The notes: generated from the letters alone by a model not told the origin. DNA of 64,000 nucleotides from Shewanella sediminis HAW-EB3 (GCF_000018025.1 NC_009831.1:4340001-4404000), one strand, 5' to 3'; numbered from the stretch's first letter, positions 8,982 to 18,394 are shown. A program made the numbers and translations.

Positions 8982-9569
8982 GTGGAACAACTCATCAGTA
9001 AGCAGTCCAGAATTGAAAGCATAAAAAACTCCCATGTATTTACCACCGAGCGCCTGCTTATCAGACCGATAGAGCCCCGGGACAAGTTACTTTTTCGTCA
9101 GTTATATACCGACAAAAAAATCATGCGTAACATAGCCGAGCCGATGACAATCGAGCAGGCTGACCGCGCCTTTGAGACTTCGTTAAGCAACACAAAAAAA
9201 GTAAACCCCACACAGATGAGCTGGGTGATCACATCTCGAGATGATGAACAAGCGATAGGGATAGAGGGATTGGTCTGGCATGGCGAAGACAGGTCTCAGG
9301 CAGAGATTGGAATTATGTTGCTGCGTAAAGCCAATGGAAAGTTGCTCCCCGAAGAAGCCATGGGGGCATTGATGGAATACGCCTATAGCAAATTAGAGAT
9401 AGTTCGTATTAATGCCCAATTTTCAGGCCGCAATCTGGCTACTGAGCGCTTCGTAAAAAAGCTGGGATTCGTCTTCGAAACACCATTAATCTCAACCGAA
9501 TGTATCGGGAAGCCGAGTAAAAGTTTCGATAAACACTGCTTCGCCGAAAAGAATCACTACAAGCTCTGA
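8982..9569 (+). CDS. GNAT-family N-acetyltransferase
   Basis: The protein shows a RimJ/RimL-type GNAT layout: TERLLIRPIEPRDKLLFRQL at the start, a central GIEGLVWHGEDRSQAEIGIM, and the C-terminal RNLATERFVKKLGFVFE, which covers the acetyl-CoA region. GGAG at 8972-8975 fits the GTG at 8982 better than the TTG at 8970 that overlaps it. It starts 18 bases after the pepsin-like gene and could be co-transcribed with it. The substrate is not known. Confidence 0.8.
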   Translation: MEQLISKQSRIESIKNSHVFTTERLLIRPIEPRDKLLFRQLYTDKKIMRNIAEPMTIEQADRAFETSLSNTKKVNPTQMSWVITSRDDEQAIGIEGLVWHGEDRSQAEIGIMLLRKANGKLLPEEAMGALMEYAYSKLEIVRINAQFSGRNLATERFVKKLGFVFETPLISTECIGKPSKSFDKHCFAEKNHYKL

Positions 9570-9677
9570 AATCAAACTCAGGCCCCCGCGCACACTAAGC
9601 CAGTTAACACTTTCAAAACAAGCTGATAACTGGTAGTTTGATTAAAAAATAACAAGATGCATAAAAGGAATTTTTCA

Positions 9678-10499
9678 ATGGTGGGTAGTTTGGCTTGTGT
9701 CGGTATAGGCATGACTCTGGGGGCACATATCTGCCCCCTGGCTAAGAGCTATATCGAGCAGGCCGATGTGGTCTTCTCCGGCGTCTCCAATGGCATAGTC
9801 GAACTCTGGCTGCAGGAGATGCATAGTGACGTACGCTCCCTGCAGGTCTACTACAGCGAAGGCAAGTCCCGCCATATCACCTACCGCGAGATGGTCGATG
9901 CCATGCTGAGTGAGGTACGCGCCGGCAAGAAGGTGGTCGGTGCATTTTACGGACACCCCGGCGTATTCGCCCATGCGCCGCACAAATCGATAGAACTCGC
10001 CAAGGCCGAAGGCTTCGATGCCGTCATGGTGCCGGGCATATCTGCAGAAGATTGCCTGATTGCCGACTTAGGCATAGATCCCGGCAAGTTCGGCTGTCAG
10101 CAGTTCGAAGCCAGCCAGTTCATGTTTTACAAGCGCCGCTTCGACCCCTCCTGCTATCTGGTGCTGTGGCAGATAGGCCTGGCAGGCGATAAGAGTATGG
10201 CCAAGTTTGCCACAGGCGCCGCCCACCGGCAGGTGTTGATAGAACTGCTCACCGAGCAGTATCCGCTGGATCATGAGGTTATCTTATATGAGGCCGCCGT
10301 ACTCCCCATAGACACGGTGCGCAAGCAGACACTGACACTGAGCGAGTTGGCCGAGGCCGAGATATTTATGCACACCACATTGGTGATACCGCCGAGCCAA
10401 AAGATGCAGCCCAACCATGAAGTGCAGGAGAGGCTGAAGCAAATTGAGGAAGAAGCTGAGCAAGAGCTAAGAAAGCAGCGAGTTGCGAGTCTCGAGTAA
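9678..10499 (+). CDS. sonM: Split borosin peptide backbone N-methyltransferase (SonM-like)
   Basis: This is a tetrapyrrole-methylase-fold SAM enzyme of about 273 residues. It has MVGSLACVGIGMTLGAHI at the start, YGHPGVFA, VPGISAEDCLIADLGIDPG and FEASQFMF, as in SonM of Shewanella oneidensis, which methylates backbone amides of a separate precursor. Fungal borosins fuse enzyme and precursor; here the enzyme ends without a core peptide and the precursor is the next gene. AAGGA lies 8 bases before the ATG at 9678, which is preferred over 9657. The C-terminus is Glu/Gln-rich and probably coiled. Stand-alone CobA/CysG-type pathways are not nearby, which argues against cobalamin synthesis. Confidence 0.88.
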   Translation: MVGSLACVGIGMTLGAHICPLAKSYIEQADVVFSGVSNGIVELWLQEMHSDVRSLQVYYSEGKSRHITYREMVDAMLSEVRAGKKVVGAFYGHPGVFAHAPHKSIELAKAEGFDAVMVPGISAEDCLIADLGIDPGKFGCQQFEASQFMFYKRRFDPSCYLVLWQIGLAGDKSMAKFATGAAHRQVLIELLTEQYPLDHEVILYEAAVLPIDTVRKQTLTLSELAEAEIFMHTTLVIPPSQKMQPNHEVQERLKQIEEEAEQELRKQRVASLE

Positions 10500-10510
10500 C
10501 GAAAAGCCAG

Positions 10511-10531
10511 ATGCTGAAACATGTTCAGCAT
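10511..10531. other. Hairpin after the methyltransferase gene
   Basis: An 8-bp perfect inverted repeat (10511-10518 with 10524-10531) lies just past the stop codon. No T-tract follows on the plus strand, so it may not stop transcription before the precursor gene. Confidence 0.4.
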
Positions 10532-10598
10532 GACGGTTCAGCGCACCAAATTGTAGGACCGGCTTTAGCCGGGAAAGATGGAACGAACAAGCCATCGC

Positions 10599-10680
10599 AG
10601 CTACGAGCTCCTACATAAGAGCTCGTAGCTCATAGCTCGTAGCTCGTAGCTCGTAGCTCGTAGCTCGTAGCTCGTAGCTA
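10599..10680. repeat. Inverted repeat plus eight 7-bp tandem repeats upstream of the borosin precursor
   Basis: A perfect 12-bp inverted repeat (10599-10610 with 10619-10630, loop of 8) runs directly into eight tandem copies of GCTCGTA (10621-10676, the second copy GCTCATA). The array ends about 30 bases before the precursor ATG, so it sits in its promoter or 5' leader. Related CTACGAG/CTCGTAG words recur in other intergenic spacers of this window (for example 49000-49200). Confidence 0.85.
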
Positions 10681-10710
10681 AAAATCTTACAACAATAAGG
10701 AAGAGAAAGC

Positions 10711-11019
10711 ATGTCAAATGTGATTGAACTACTGGAACGTATGGGGCAGGACGCTAGCTTACAGAGTACTGAAGAGCAATGTATAGCCATCAAAAGTAGC
10801 GGTTTGGAAGAAAGCATTAAGGAACCACTTCTTAAAAAGGACTTAATAAAGTTAAAGAAAGAATTAGATATTTGTCCTGATGTAGTTTGTATCTTCTTCC
10901 CTGCAGAGGATGAACCAGAAAAAGATTCACCAGAAAAAGATTCACCAGAAAAAGATTCACCAGAAAAAGAATCGCCAAAAGAAGACGAATCTGAAATAAA
11001 ATCTGTAGCTAATGGTTAA
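10711..11019 (+). CDS. sonA: Borosin-type RiPP precursor peptide (SonA-like)
   Basis: The 102-residue product opens with MSNVIELLERMGQDASL, matching the LGQDA-type start of SonA, followed by a helical borosin-binding-like region to about residue 50. The hydrophobic segment VVCIFF (residues 58-63) followed by Pro is where SonA carries its methylated core, so backbone N-methylation there is predicted. After it comes an acidic tail with three PEKDS units and one PEKES unit (15-bp DNA repeats near 10915-10974), then a Lys/Glu-rich end. AAGGAAGAG precedes the ATG. The tail repeat is not part of SonA as I recall it. It overlaps the next gene by 8 bases. Confidence 0.82.
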   Translation: MSNVIELLERMGQDASLQSTEEQCIAIKSSGLEESIKEPLLKKDLIKLKKELDICPDVVCIFFPAEDEPEKDSPEKDSPEKDSPEKESPKEDESEIKSVANG

Positions 11020-12844
11020 TTTGTTCTCCAAACGACTTAAAAGAGGTAGAATTTTTTGCCTCTTTTTGATGCTTATTGTCCATAACTCTTGGTCAGCACA
11101 GATAGAGGGGACCCAAAGCCTATTTAACCAAGCCGAACAAATCCGTAGTAGTGACCCAGTACAATTCATCACAATCATTAAAAAACTAAAACAAAGAGAA
11201 GAACTTTTAACTAAAGAACAATCTCACCATCTAAAATATTTAATTGGCTACAGCTTATCTTTCCAAGGAAAGTTTGATGAGGCATTAACGATCTACAAAA
11301 ATATTTTAAGCTCTAATGCACAAACGACATTAAAATTGAAAGCTAATTTATCAATAGTAAATACATACGCAATATCAAAACAATGGCCAGAAGGCCTTTA
11401 CTACCTCTCTGACACTTTAAATACTCTACCGAAAATCTCAGATGATTTACTTATTCAGCGAAGTTATGCCGTTGCTGCAATATTTTACAACCAACTAGGC
11501 CAGTACGAACTTGGTTTGAGTTTTGCGGACAAACTTCTACAAGAGTCTATTGAAGGTCGAACACTCTGTATCGCCCATAACCTGAAATTAGAGTCACTCT
11601 TTAAACTCAAGCTCTTAGAAGAAAATGACCCGCAGATCCGGGAAGGTATCGAGGCCTGCCAACAAAATAACGAAGTGGTGATGGTGAGCGCCATTTATAG
11701 CTATTTAGCGACCCTCTATCTGCAACAAAATAATCCTCATCAGGCAATATCCATACTCGAGTCGAATTTCGATTCTCTGAAAACGACAAAGTATGTTCCA
11801 TATTTAGCTATTTTTAATTCTCTTCTATCTCAAGCGCACCATGAGGTTGGCAGCAATGAACAAGCAGAAGAGTATGCATTAGTTGCAATCGATGAAGCTA
11901 AAAACATCAATATTAGTAACTCCTCTGTCAATGCCTACAGGGTTCTCTACCAGATAGCCGAGTCCCGTGGCGATCATCAAATGGCGCTGCAATATCACAA
12001 GCAGTATGCCGAGGCGGATAAGGCCTACCTCGATGATATCAAGACCAAACATCTGGCGTTTCAGCTGGCCCAGCATCAGGCCGCGGAGCAGAAAAGCCGT
12101 ATCGGACTGCTGGATAAACAGAATAACCTGCTCAAGATAGAGCAGAAACTGGCCAGGAGTGAGGCGGAGAATAACCGCCTGTTTATAGCCCTGCTTATCG
12201 CGATTATCACCCTGCTCAGCTTCTGGGGCTATAAGTCCTGGATGACACAGAAGCGCCTTAAACAGTTGGCCGAGTTCGACGCCCTCACGGGGGTATTTAA
12301 CCGGGGTCACTTCACTCAGCTGGCTCAGAGTGCCCTGCAGTATTGTGAGAACAGCGATATCTACCTTAGCTGTATCCTGTTCGACCTGGACAAGTTTAAA
12401 ACCATCAACGACTCCTACGGTCACGCTTGTGGGGATTGGGTGTTGAAGCGGGTGGCAGATGTTTGTAAGGTGCAGGGCAGAAGCAATGATATCTTTGCGC
12501 GTCTGGGCGGCGAGGAGTTCTGTATCTTGCTGCCGGGCTGCGATCTGTTGACGGCGACCAGGCTGGCCGAGACCTGCCGCAAAGCGATAGCGCAGCTCGA
12601 TACCTCAGATTCCGGCGCAGAGTTTATTATCACCGCCAGCTTCGGCGTCACAGATGCTAAGCTATCGGGCTATGATCTCGAAAAGATCACCGCCGATGCG
12701 GATATGGCCATGTACCAGTCGAAACATGATGGCCGCAACCGTACCACAGTCTTCGGTCGCGCCCTTGCTATTGATAATAGTGAAGGGAATGCTGGCGGGA
12801 ATGATGATGTGAGCGAAAACCGTCAGGGTCACCTGACGCTTTAA
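11012..12844 (+). CDS. TPR-domain membrane diguanylate cyclase (GGDEF)
   Basis: The 610-residue protein has a signal sequence (IFCLFLMLIVHNSWSAQ), a periplasmic region of TPR-like helices to about residue 380, a membrane segment (RLFIALLIAIITLLSFWGY), and a GGDEF domain with GGEEF at 499-503 and the FDLDKFKTINDSYGH substrate loop. The active-site motif is intact, so c-di-GMP synthesis is expected. The ATG lies inside the end of the precursor gene and only a weak ribosome site is visible, so translation is probably coupled to the precursor. The first half is AT-rich while the part after about 11,930 has higher GC, suggesting a mosaic gene. Confidence 0.88.
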   Translation: MVNLFSKRLKRGRIFCLFLMLIVHNSWSAQIEGTQSLFNQAEQIRSSDPVQFITIIKKLKQREELLTKEQSHHLKYLIGYSLSFQGKFDEALTIYKNILSSNAQTTLKLKANLSIVNTYAISKQWPEGLYYLSDTLNTLPKISDDLLIQRSYAVAAIFYNQLGQYELGLSFADKLLQESIEGRTLCIAHNLKLESLFKLKLLEENDPQIREGIEACQQNNEVVMVSAIYSYLATLYLQQNNPHQAISILESNFDSLKTTKYVPYLAIFNSLLSQAHHEVGSNEQAEEYALVAIDEAKNINISNSSVNAYRVLYQIAESRGDHQMALQYHKQYAEADKAYLDDIKTKHLAFQLAQHQAAEQKSRIGLLDKQNNLLKIEQKLARSEAENNRLFIALLIAIITLLSFWGYKSWMTQKRLKQLAEFDALTGVFNRGHFTQLAQSALQYCENSDIYLSCILFDLDKFKTINDSYGHACGDWVLKRVADVCKVQGRSNDIFARLGGEEFCILLPGCDLLTATRLAETCRKAIAQLDTSDSGAEFIITASFGVTDAKLSGYDLEKITADADMAMYQSKHDGRNRTTVFGRALAIDNSEGNAGGNDDVSENRQGHLTL

Positions 12845-12946
12845 TGGTCACTGACTTTATAATAGTCGCAAAGGCTTTATAATAATCACAGACGCTCACA
12901 GTGACAGTGGCACTTAATCTCTCAAACAAACTGGAAAAGCATCAGC

Positions 12947-13465
12947 GTGAAAAACCCCTCCTCAAAAAACTCTCTCCCGAAAAAGAGCCTCATCCACAGA
13001 GCACTCAGCTTTCTGTCCGGTTACCTCTACGCATTTATCGCAATTAGCGCCTTCGTTCTGGTCGAGTTTCTGCCCTATTACCTGCAGGAAAAAGCCTTAG
13101 ACGAAAGCTTCAGCCAACCGGTTACAGGCACAGTTATCAGGGTAGAGCGCAACATCTTCGGTAATGCACAGCGACCCGACTCTGACGAAGAGAAGAGCTG
13201 TACCCTGGTTTATCAATACCCTTTCGAAAATCATCTTTTCAGCGGCAGCTATCGACATAACTGCGCCGACTTCTCTGGTTTAAATAAGGGAGACAGTATG
13301 GAAGTTCTCCTGCAGGCCAATCAACCGACAAACTCAAAACCGGCCTGGGTGGAGCTATCTCTCGGCTGGTTAAAAACCGGCACCTACCTGGGCTTCTTCT
13401 TTCTGTCACTGGGTATCATAGGCATCATTGCGCGCCTCAAAGGCATTAAAAAGTCCACAGACTAA
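12947..13465 (+). CDS. DUF3592-like membrane protein
   Basis: The 172-residue protein has two membrane segments, SGYLYAFIAISAFVLVEFLP near the start and GTYLGFFFLSLGIIGIIARL near the end. Between them lies a beta-rich loop with VTGTVIRVER and CTLVYQYPF, the pattern of DUF3592. Function is unknown. The start is a GTG at 12947. It follows the GGDEF gene by about 100 bases and may be in the same transcript. Confidence 0.65.
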   Translation: MKNPSSKNSLPKKSLIHRALSFLSGYLYAFIAISAFVLVEFLPYYLQEKALDESFSQPVTGTVIRVERNIFGNAQRPDSDEEKSCTLVYQYPFENHLFSGSYRHNCADFSGLNKGDSMEVLLQANQPTNSKPAWVELSLGWLKTGTYLGFFFLSLGIIGIIARLKGIKKSTD

Positions 13466-13809
13466 AGGCGGCTCCGCTATCAGGCGTCGCCCCTATGTCG
13501 CCCCTGTGGGAAGATTGCTCGCTATTAACCACTATTCCTGCTTATATCCAGCTCACATCGTTAAGCATCAACCTCTGCCTTCGAGGCGAAGCCTTCCGTA
13601 TTGGCCATCACTCTTAAAATCAAAATATCTCCACGCGATTAATTTCTAATGCAAAGTTTTCTACCAGATAAATGAAAGTAAAAAAATCGTCTAAACTCAA
13701 AGAAGGAGCTTAAGCGCCTGATCTTGCTACTCCGACTGATACATCAGGTATTAGTAGGTGTGACGCTAAGCCTATCGAATGCTGCTGACAATGATGAAAG
13801 GAGTCCAAC
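13466..13809. other. Intergenic region before clpC-like gene
   Basis: About 340 bases separate the DUF3592-like gene and the unfoldase. It should contain the promoter of the latter. I looked for CIRCE and sigma-32 motifs and did not find a convincing one. Confidence 0.4.
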
Positions 13810-16272
13810 GTGTTTCAGCAATATATCCGTCAATGCAATCAAGAGGTCCACAAGACCCTCAATGCCGCTATCGCAGAACTGGCAAACGCCCATCAGAATG
13901 TACTGACCCCTGAGCATATCCTGCTTGGCTTACTATCACTTCCGGGCTCTGAAGCAGCTCAGCTACTACAACAGATATTGCCCGATCCCGAGAAGAGTAT
14001 CGAAGCCCTGACCCGGGCCGTGTATCACGATCATGAAAATACTCCTCTGAAGGGCGATACCACTCAGGTGGTCGCCGCACAGGAAGTCGAAGAGATTTTC
14101 GGCATAGCCCTTAGTGAAGCCAAACGACTCGGCGATGCTTACATAGGTACGGGCAGCCTGTTACTGGCCCTGTGCGATAAGAGGGCCGGCGTCACCGCCA
14201 TTCACCTGAATAATCAGGGGATCAAGGTGGGCCCGGCTCGTGAGGCGCTGGTAAAACTGAGAAGTGGCAAAACCTTAGACACGCCCGATGCCGAGGGCCG
14301 CAGCGATCCCTTAGATGAATATACCCAAGATTTAACAGAGATGGCCCGTAATAACCAACTCGACCCGGTTATTGGCAGAGAGGATGAGATAGGACGAGTC
14401 ATTCAAACCCTATCCAGACGTAAGAAGAATAATCCGGTACTTATAGGTGAGCCCGGTGTAGGTAAAACCGTGATAGTCGAGGGGTTAGCCCAGCGTATCG
14501 CCAATGCTGAGGTGCCCGATACCCTGCGTGATAAACGCCTGCTCTCATTAGATCTCGCCGAGCTGGTCGCCGGGGCCAATATGCGCGGAGAATTTGAGGA
14601 GCGTCTCAAGGGGGTCAGGGATGCGGTGATAGAGGCAAAGGGGCAGATCATTCTCTTCATCGATGAACTGCATACCGTGGTGGGTGCCGGCGCCGGCGCT
14701 GGCGGACTGGATGCCCCCGCCCTGTTAAAGAGTGCGCTGGGACGAGGAACACTACAGCTGATAGGTGCAGATACACTCGATGAATACCACAGATATGTCG
14801 AGGCAGATAAAGCTCTGGAGCGGCGTTTTCAACCCATCTTAGTGCGCGAGCCCAGCATAGAGGAGACCATAGATATCCTCAATGGCTTGGCTGGAAAATA
14901 TGAGGGCCACCATGATATAGAATACCAGCCGGAGGCGCTGGAGGCCGCGGCCAGACTGTCGGAGCGTTATATCGCGGACAGACACCTGCCGGATAAGGCA
15001 GTGGACCTTATCGATGAAGCCGGAGCCGATAGACACCTGCACCTGCTGGCGCTGTCGAGACCGATGAAGGAGCTTGAGCGCAAGCGTCAGGCACTGCTGT
15101 CAGGCAAGCAAAAAGCCTATAACGAGCAGGCCTTCGAACGTGTCGCCAACATGCAGACCGAGATCCTTAAATTAGAACAGCAGCTCTCGCTACAACGTGA
15201 ACAGCAAACCACCGATACCGCCAGTGAAGATAAGGCGGTCAACCCCGAAGATATCGCCCGAGTGGTCGCCCGCTTGACCGGGATCCCGGCCGCCCGCCTG
15301 GCCGAGTCTGAGGTAGAGAAGCTGTCTCATATGGAAGACATGCTACATAAGCGCATCATAGGTCAACAAGATGCCGTGTCTGCGGTGGCCAATGCCATTC
15401 GCCGTAACCGAACCGGTATCAATCGCAGTCATCGCCCCATCGGCTCCTTCCTGTTTCTCGGCCCGACCGGAGTAGGTAAAACCGAGCTGGCAAAGGCGCT
15501 GGCGGAGTTTATGCTCGATGATGAGAGCCGCATAGTACGACTGGATATGTCCGAATATATGGAGCGTCACGAGGTGTCCAAGATGATCGGGGCACCACCG
15601 GGCTATATCGGCTACGGTGAAGGGGGGCAGCTCACGGAAAAGGTCCGCCGTAATCCCTACACCATCATACTGCTGGACGAGATGGAGAAGGCGCATCCCG
15701 ATGTGTTTAACATGCTGTTGCAGATCTTAGAAGATGGCCGGCTCACCGACGCTCAGGGACGCACCATCTCGTTTCGTAACACCTTGCTGATAGGCACCTC
15801 GAACCTTGGGTCCGAGTCACTGATAAGCGACCGCACGCCGGTCGGGTTTATCTACAGCGAAGATCCGGACTATGAGGCAGCCCGTCGCACCGTAATGAAC
15901 GAGGTGAAGAAGTTCTTTAAACCCGAGTTTCTCAACCGACTCGATGAGGTGATCGTATTTCACTATCTGACTCAGGAGGATGTCCTCAAGATAGCCAAGT
16001 TGCTGATATCATCGCTGTGTAAACAGATGAAAGACAACGATATCACCCTGCATATCGACGCCGATGTGATAGAGCGGGTAGCTCAGGACGGCTTCGAGCC
16101 CGCCTACGGTGCCCGCCCGCTAAGGAGAGAGATAGAGAAGCAGATAGAGAATCCCATCGCCTCGCTTATCGTCAACAATAAAAATATTACCGGCAGTGAA
16201 ATTCACATCAGTCTACACCACAAGGGTAAGGCATTTAATTTCAGGATTGAAGCGGGAGAGGAGAGCGAGTAA
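13810..16272 (+). CDS. clpC: ClpC-type AAA+ unfoldase subunit
   Basis: The 820-residue protein has a Clp N-domain (two repeats, residues about 1-145), a first AAA domain with GEPGVGKT at 213-220, a short middle domain (about residues 400-490), and a second AAA domain with GPTGVGKT at 551-558 and [17 protein letters not shown]. The short middle domain and a VGF loop at 678-680, the position used for docking ClpP, point to ClpC rather than ClpB. ClpC is typical of Gram-positives and cyanobacteria, so it is unexpected here. The start is GTG with GGAG about 7 bases upstream. No MecA-like adaptor is adjacent. Confidence 0.85.
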   Translation: MFQQYIRQCNQEVHKTLNAAIAELANAHQNVLTPEHILLGLLSLPGSEAAQLLQQILPDPEKSIEALTRAVYHDHENTPLKGDTTQVVAAQEVEEIFGIALSEAKRLGDAYIGTGSLLLALCDKRAGVTAIHLNNQGIKVGPAREALVKLRSGKTLDTPDAEGRSDPLDEYTQDLTEMARNNQLDPVIGREDEIGRVIQTLSRRKKNNPVLIGEPGVGKTVIVEGLAQRIANAEVPDTLRDKRLLSLDLAELVAGANMRGEFEERLKGVRDAVIEAKGQIILFIDELHTVVGAGAGAGGLDAPALLKSALGRGTLQLIGADTLDEYHRYVEADKALERRFQPILVREPSIEETIDILNGLAGKYEGHHDIEYQPEALEAAARLSERYIADRHLPDKAVDLIDEAGADRHLHLLALSRPMKELERKRQALLSGKQKAYNEQAFERVANMQTEILKLEQQLSLQREQQTTDTASEDKAVNPEDIARVVARLTGIPAARLAESEVEKLSHMEDMLHKRIIGQQDAVSAVANAIRRNRTGINRSHRPIGSFLFLGPTGVGKTELAKALAEFMLDDESRIVRLDMSEYMERHEVSKMIGAPPGYIGYGEGGQLTEKVRRNPYTIILLDEMEKAHPDVFNMLLQILEDGRLTDAQGRTISFRNTLLIGTSNLGSESLISDRTPVGFIYSEDPDYEAARRTVMNEVKKFFKPEFLNRLDEVIVFHYLTQEDVLKIAKLLISSLCKQMKDNDITLHIDADVIERVAQDGFEPAYGARPLRREIEKQIENPIASLIVNNKNITGSEIHISLHHKGKAFNFRIEAGEESE

Positions 16273-16310
16273 GAAGCCGAATATACCTCAGAGGTAACAC
16301 CTGATGTGGC

Positions 16311-16344
16311 AGAGGGTCAGTCTTTACAGGCTGACCCTCTGTTT
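16311..16344 (+). terminator. Terminator after the clpC-like gene
   Basis: A 10-bp perfect stem (16311-16320 with 16331-16340) is followed by GTTT on the plus strand, about 40 bases after the stop codon. Confidence 0.65.
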
Positions 16345-16374
16345 AACACATTTACATCAGTTAGCACATAGGTA

Positions 16375-16908
16375 TCAGCTAGTAGGCTGAAGCTTAAACA
16401 CGGCGTCCCTCAGCTGCTGATCCAGCTCTTCGTTACGCATCTTACCCACTTCGATATCGAAATTATCATAAAAGCTCGGCACCGACAGAGTGGCTTTGAC
16501 ATCGGCTGCAAAGTAAGGCGCACTGCCGCTAGCGGCTGCCAGTACGGTGGCGGCACCACCCGGTCCGGGAGATGTGGCAAGCAATACCATAGGCTTGTTC
16601 TGAAATACCTTCATATCGATACGTGATGTCCAGTCAAACAGATTCTTGTAGGCCGCGGTGTAGGAGCCGTTATGCTCGGCAAACGAGATAATGATCCCGT
16701 CGACACTGCCTATCTTGGCAAAGAACTGCTGCGCCAACTCTGGTTGCCCCAACTCATTCTCTCTGTCCTGACTGAAAATTGGCATCTCGTAGTCGTTAAT
16801 ATCTAAGATCTCAATCTCGGCGCCCTCAACCAGTGATGCGGCGTAGGTGGCGAGCTGCTTATTGATAGATGCTGAACTGTTGCTGGCTGCAAAGGCTAAT
16901 AGTTTCAT
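16375..16908 (-). CDS. NADPH-dependent FMN reductase
   Basis: The 177-residue flavodoxin-fold protein shows MKLLAFAASNSSASINKQLA (FMN phosphate loop), the EHNGSYTAAYKNLFDW motif and SPGPGGA, typical of the ArsH/chromate reductase-like FMN reductases. It should reduce quinones, chromate or flavin with NADPH in the cytosol. It shares the minus strand with an MFS exporter whose divergent LysR gene may control both; a role in defence against toxic quinones or drugs is inferred. Confidence 0.87.
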   Translation of the reverse strand: MKLLAFAASNSSASINKQLATYAASLVEGAEIEILDINDYEMPIFSQDRENELGQPELAQQFFAKIGSVDGIIISFAEHNGSYTAAYKNLFDWTSRIDMKVFQNKPMVLLATSPGPGGAATVLAAASGSAPYFAADVKATLSVPSFYDNFDIEVGKMRNEELDQQLRDAVFKLQPTS

Positions 16909-17051
16909 AATGTCTCTCTCATAATCTGTTTATGGGTTTTGCTTTAATTTTGTACCCAACGAGCTAATAACGAACGAATTAGTATCGAACGAATTAGTAT
17001 CGAACGAGCCGCGATTTCAATTTGCTGATATCTTTGTGCAGGTATAGGAAG

Positions 17052-18293
17052 TTACTGCACCTGCATCCTGATCTCTTCACTACTCTGTTCACCATCAGCG
17101 TTGCTCTTAGTGTAAATGTAGGTACTGAAGATGGCGGCGCAGGCACAAGCCAGCCCCATAAAGGTCAGCATAGCCACCGGCGACTGCGCGTCTGACAGAC
17201 TAATCGCAGCGCTGAACAGGGCGCCTAAGGCAAACTGACTCAGGCCAAACACGCCCGATATCGCCCCACCCTGAGCCGGAAAAAATGACATGGCAGCCGC
17301 AATGGCGTTCGCCGATATCAGTCCCAATAGCAGGTTAAATATAAATACTGTCGCGACGATAGCCATCAAGGGGACTTCAATCTGTGCCAGCATGAAAAAC
17401 AGCAGACTCAGCGGGCCCAACAAGGTACCCGAGATAACGGCCTTAACCTTGGGGCTGATATGCCCCAGCAGCTTCACACTCAACAGACTGCCGATAATCA
17501 TGCCCAAAGCATTTAGCCCAAGCAGGTAGCTATAGTGCTCGGGACTCAATGAAAAGTAGTTCATATAGACATAGGGGGAGCCGGCCACGAATGAAAACAG
17601 TCCCGCAAAACCAAAGCTTCCAACCAGGATGTAAGCCAGTGGCAGCGGTTGTTTAAATATCTGCACAAAATCCGATATCGAAGCGGCACGGCGACTCTGG
17701 TTAGCCTGCTCTGTCTTCTCTTCTCCCTGCACAGACTTATCGGCCTGAGCATGGGTTAACAGGCTTGCCACGAAGGCAAAGATAGCTATCCCGGCTAAGG
17801 TATAGAAGATCCATTGCCAGCTCGCATATTTTAAAATTTGCCCGCCGACCATGGGAGCCAACAGAGGAGCCACCACCACGGCAGCCATCACATAGGTGAG
17901 CACCCTGGCGCCCTTTTGCAGATCATATTGCTGCTGGATCATGGCAAAGCAGACCACTGAGCTTGCCCCGCCGATGGCCTGAAATATGCGCGCAAGGTAT
18001 AGGCCCGTCGCGGAATCCACCATAGGAATAGCCAGAGTCGAAAGGGTAAAAATTACCAAGCCTGTCAGTAACAGGTTTAACTTGTGATATCTGTCGGCCA
18101 GCAGACCGAAGAGGGGCTGTGCGATTGCGAAGGCCAATAGAAATACCGCTACCGACATCTCCATCTGACTGTGAGTTGCATTCAGGTGCTTGGCCATCTC
18201 GGGCAGAGCCGGCAGATACATATCTATGGCTAACGGAGACAGGGCGAACACCAATGCGGTGATAACGATAAAAGACACGGCTCTGTTATACAT
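17052..18293 (-). CDS. Bcr/CflA-family MFS drug exporter
   Basis: The 413-residue protein has about 12 membrane segments and Bcr/CflA hallmarks: LAIDMYLPALPEMAKHLN near the start, FGLLADRYHK, ARIFQAIGGASSVVCFAMIQ and VAPLLAPMVGGQILKY. These exporters extrude drugs or other toxic molecules using the proton gradient. It is transcribed divergently from a LysR gene with about 100 bases between them, the usual layout for local control. Confidence 0.87.
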   Translation of the reverse strand: MYNRAVSFIVITALVFALSPLAIDMYLPALPEMAKHLNATHSQMEMSVAVFLLAFAIAQPLFGLLADRYHKLNLLLTGLVIFTLSTLAIPMVDSATGLYLARIFQAIGGASSVVCFAMIQQQYDLQKGARVLTYVMAAVVVAPLLAPMVGGQILKYASWQWIFYTLAGIAIFAFVASLLTHAQADKSVQGEEKTEQANQSRRAASISDFVQIFKQPLPLAYILVGSFGFAGLFSFVAGSPYVYMNYFSLSPEHYSYLLGLNALGMIIGSLLSVKLLGHISPKVKAVISGTLLGPLSLLFFMLAQIEVPLMAIVATVFIFNLLLGLISANAIAAAMSFFPAQGGAISGVFGLSQFALGALFSAAISLSDAQSPVAMLTFMGLACACAAIFSTYIYTKSNADGEQSSEEIRMQVQ

Positions 18294-18394
18294 CCTGACT
18301 CCACTGATTTAATAGGCTGACAATTCGATGACGTTAAGTGTATATTGATAGCCAAATGAGATTAATAACCTAAATTGATTAAGACTATTTCCAT

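Noticed and set aside
10621..10676. Possible CRISPR array
   Set aside because: Units are only 7 bp and have no spacers.
11879..12424. Minus-strand 181-residue ORF
   Set aside because: It is antisense to the TPR-GGDEF gene, with no motif.
13640..13809. Heat-shock promoter or CIRCE before the clpC-like gene
   Set aside because: No adequate match to sigma-32 or CIRCE consensus.
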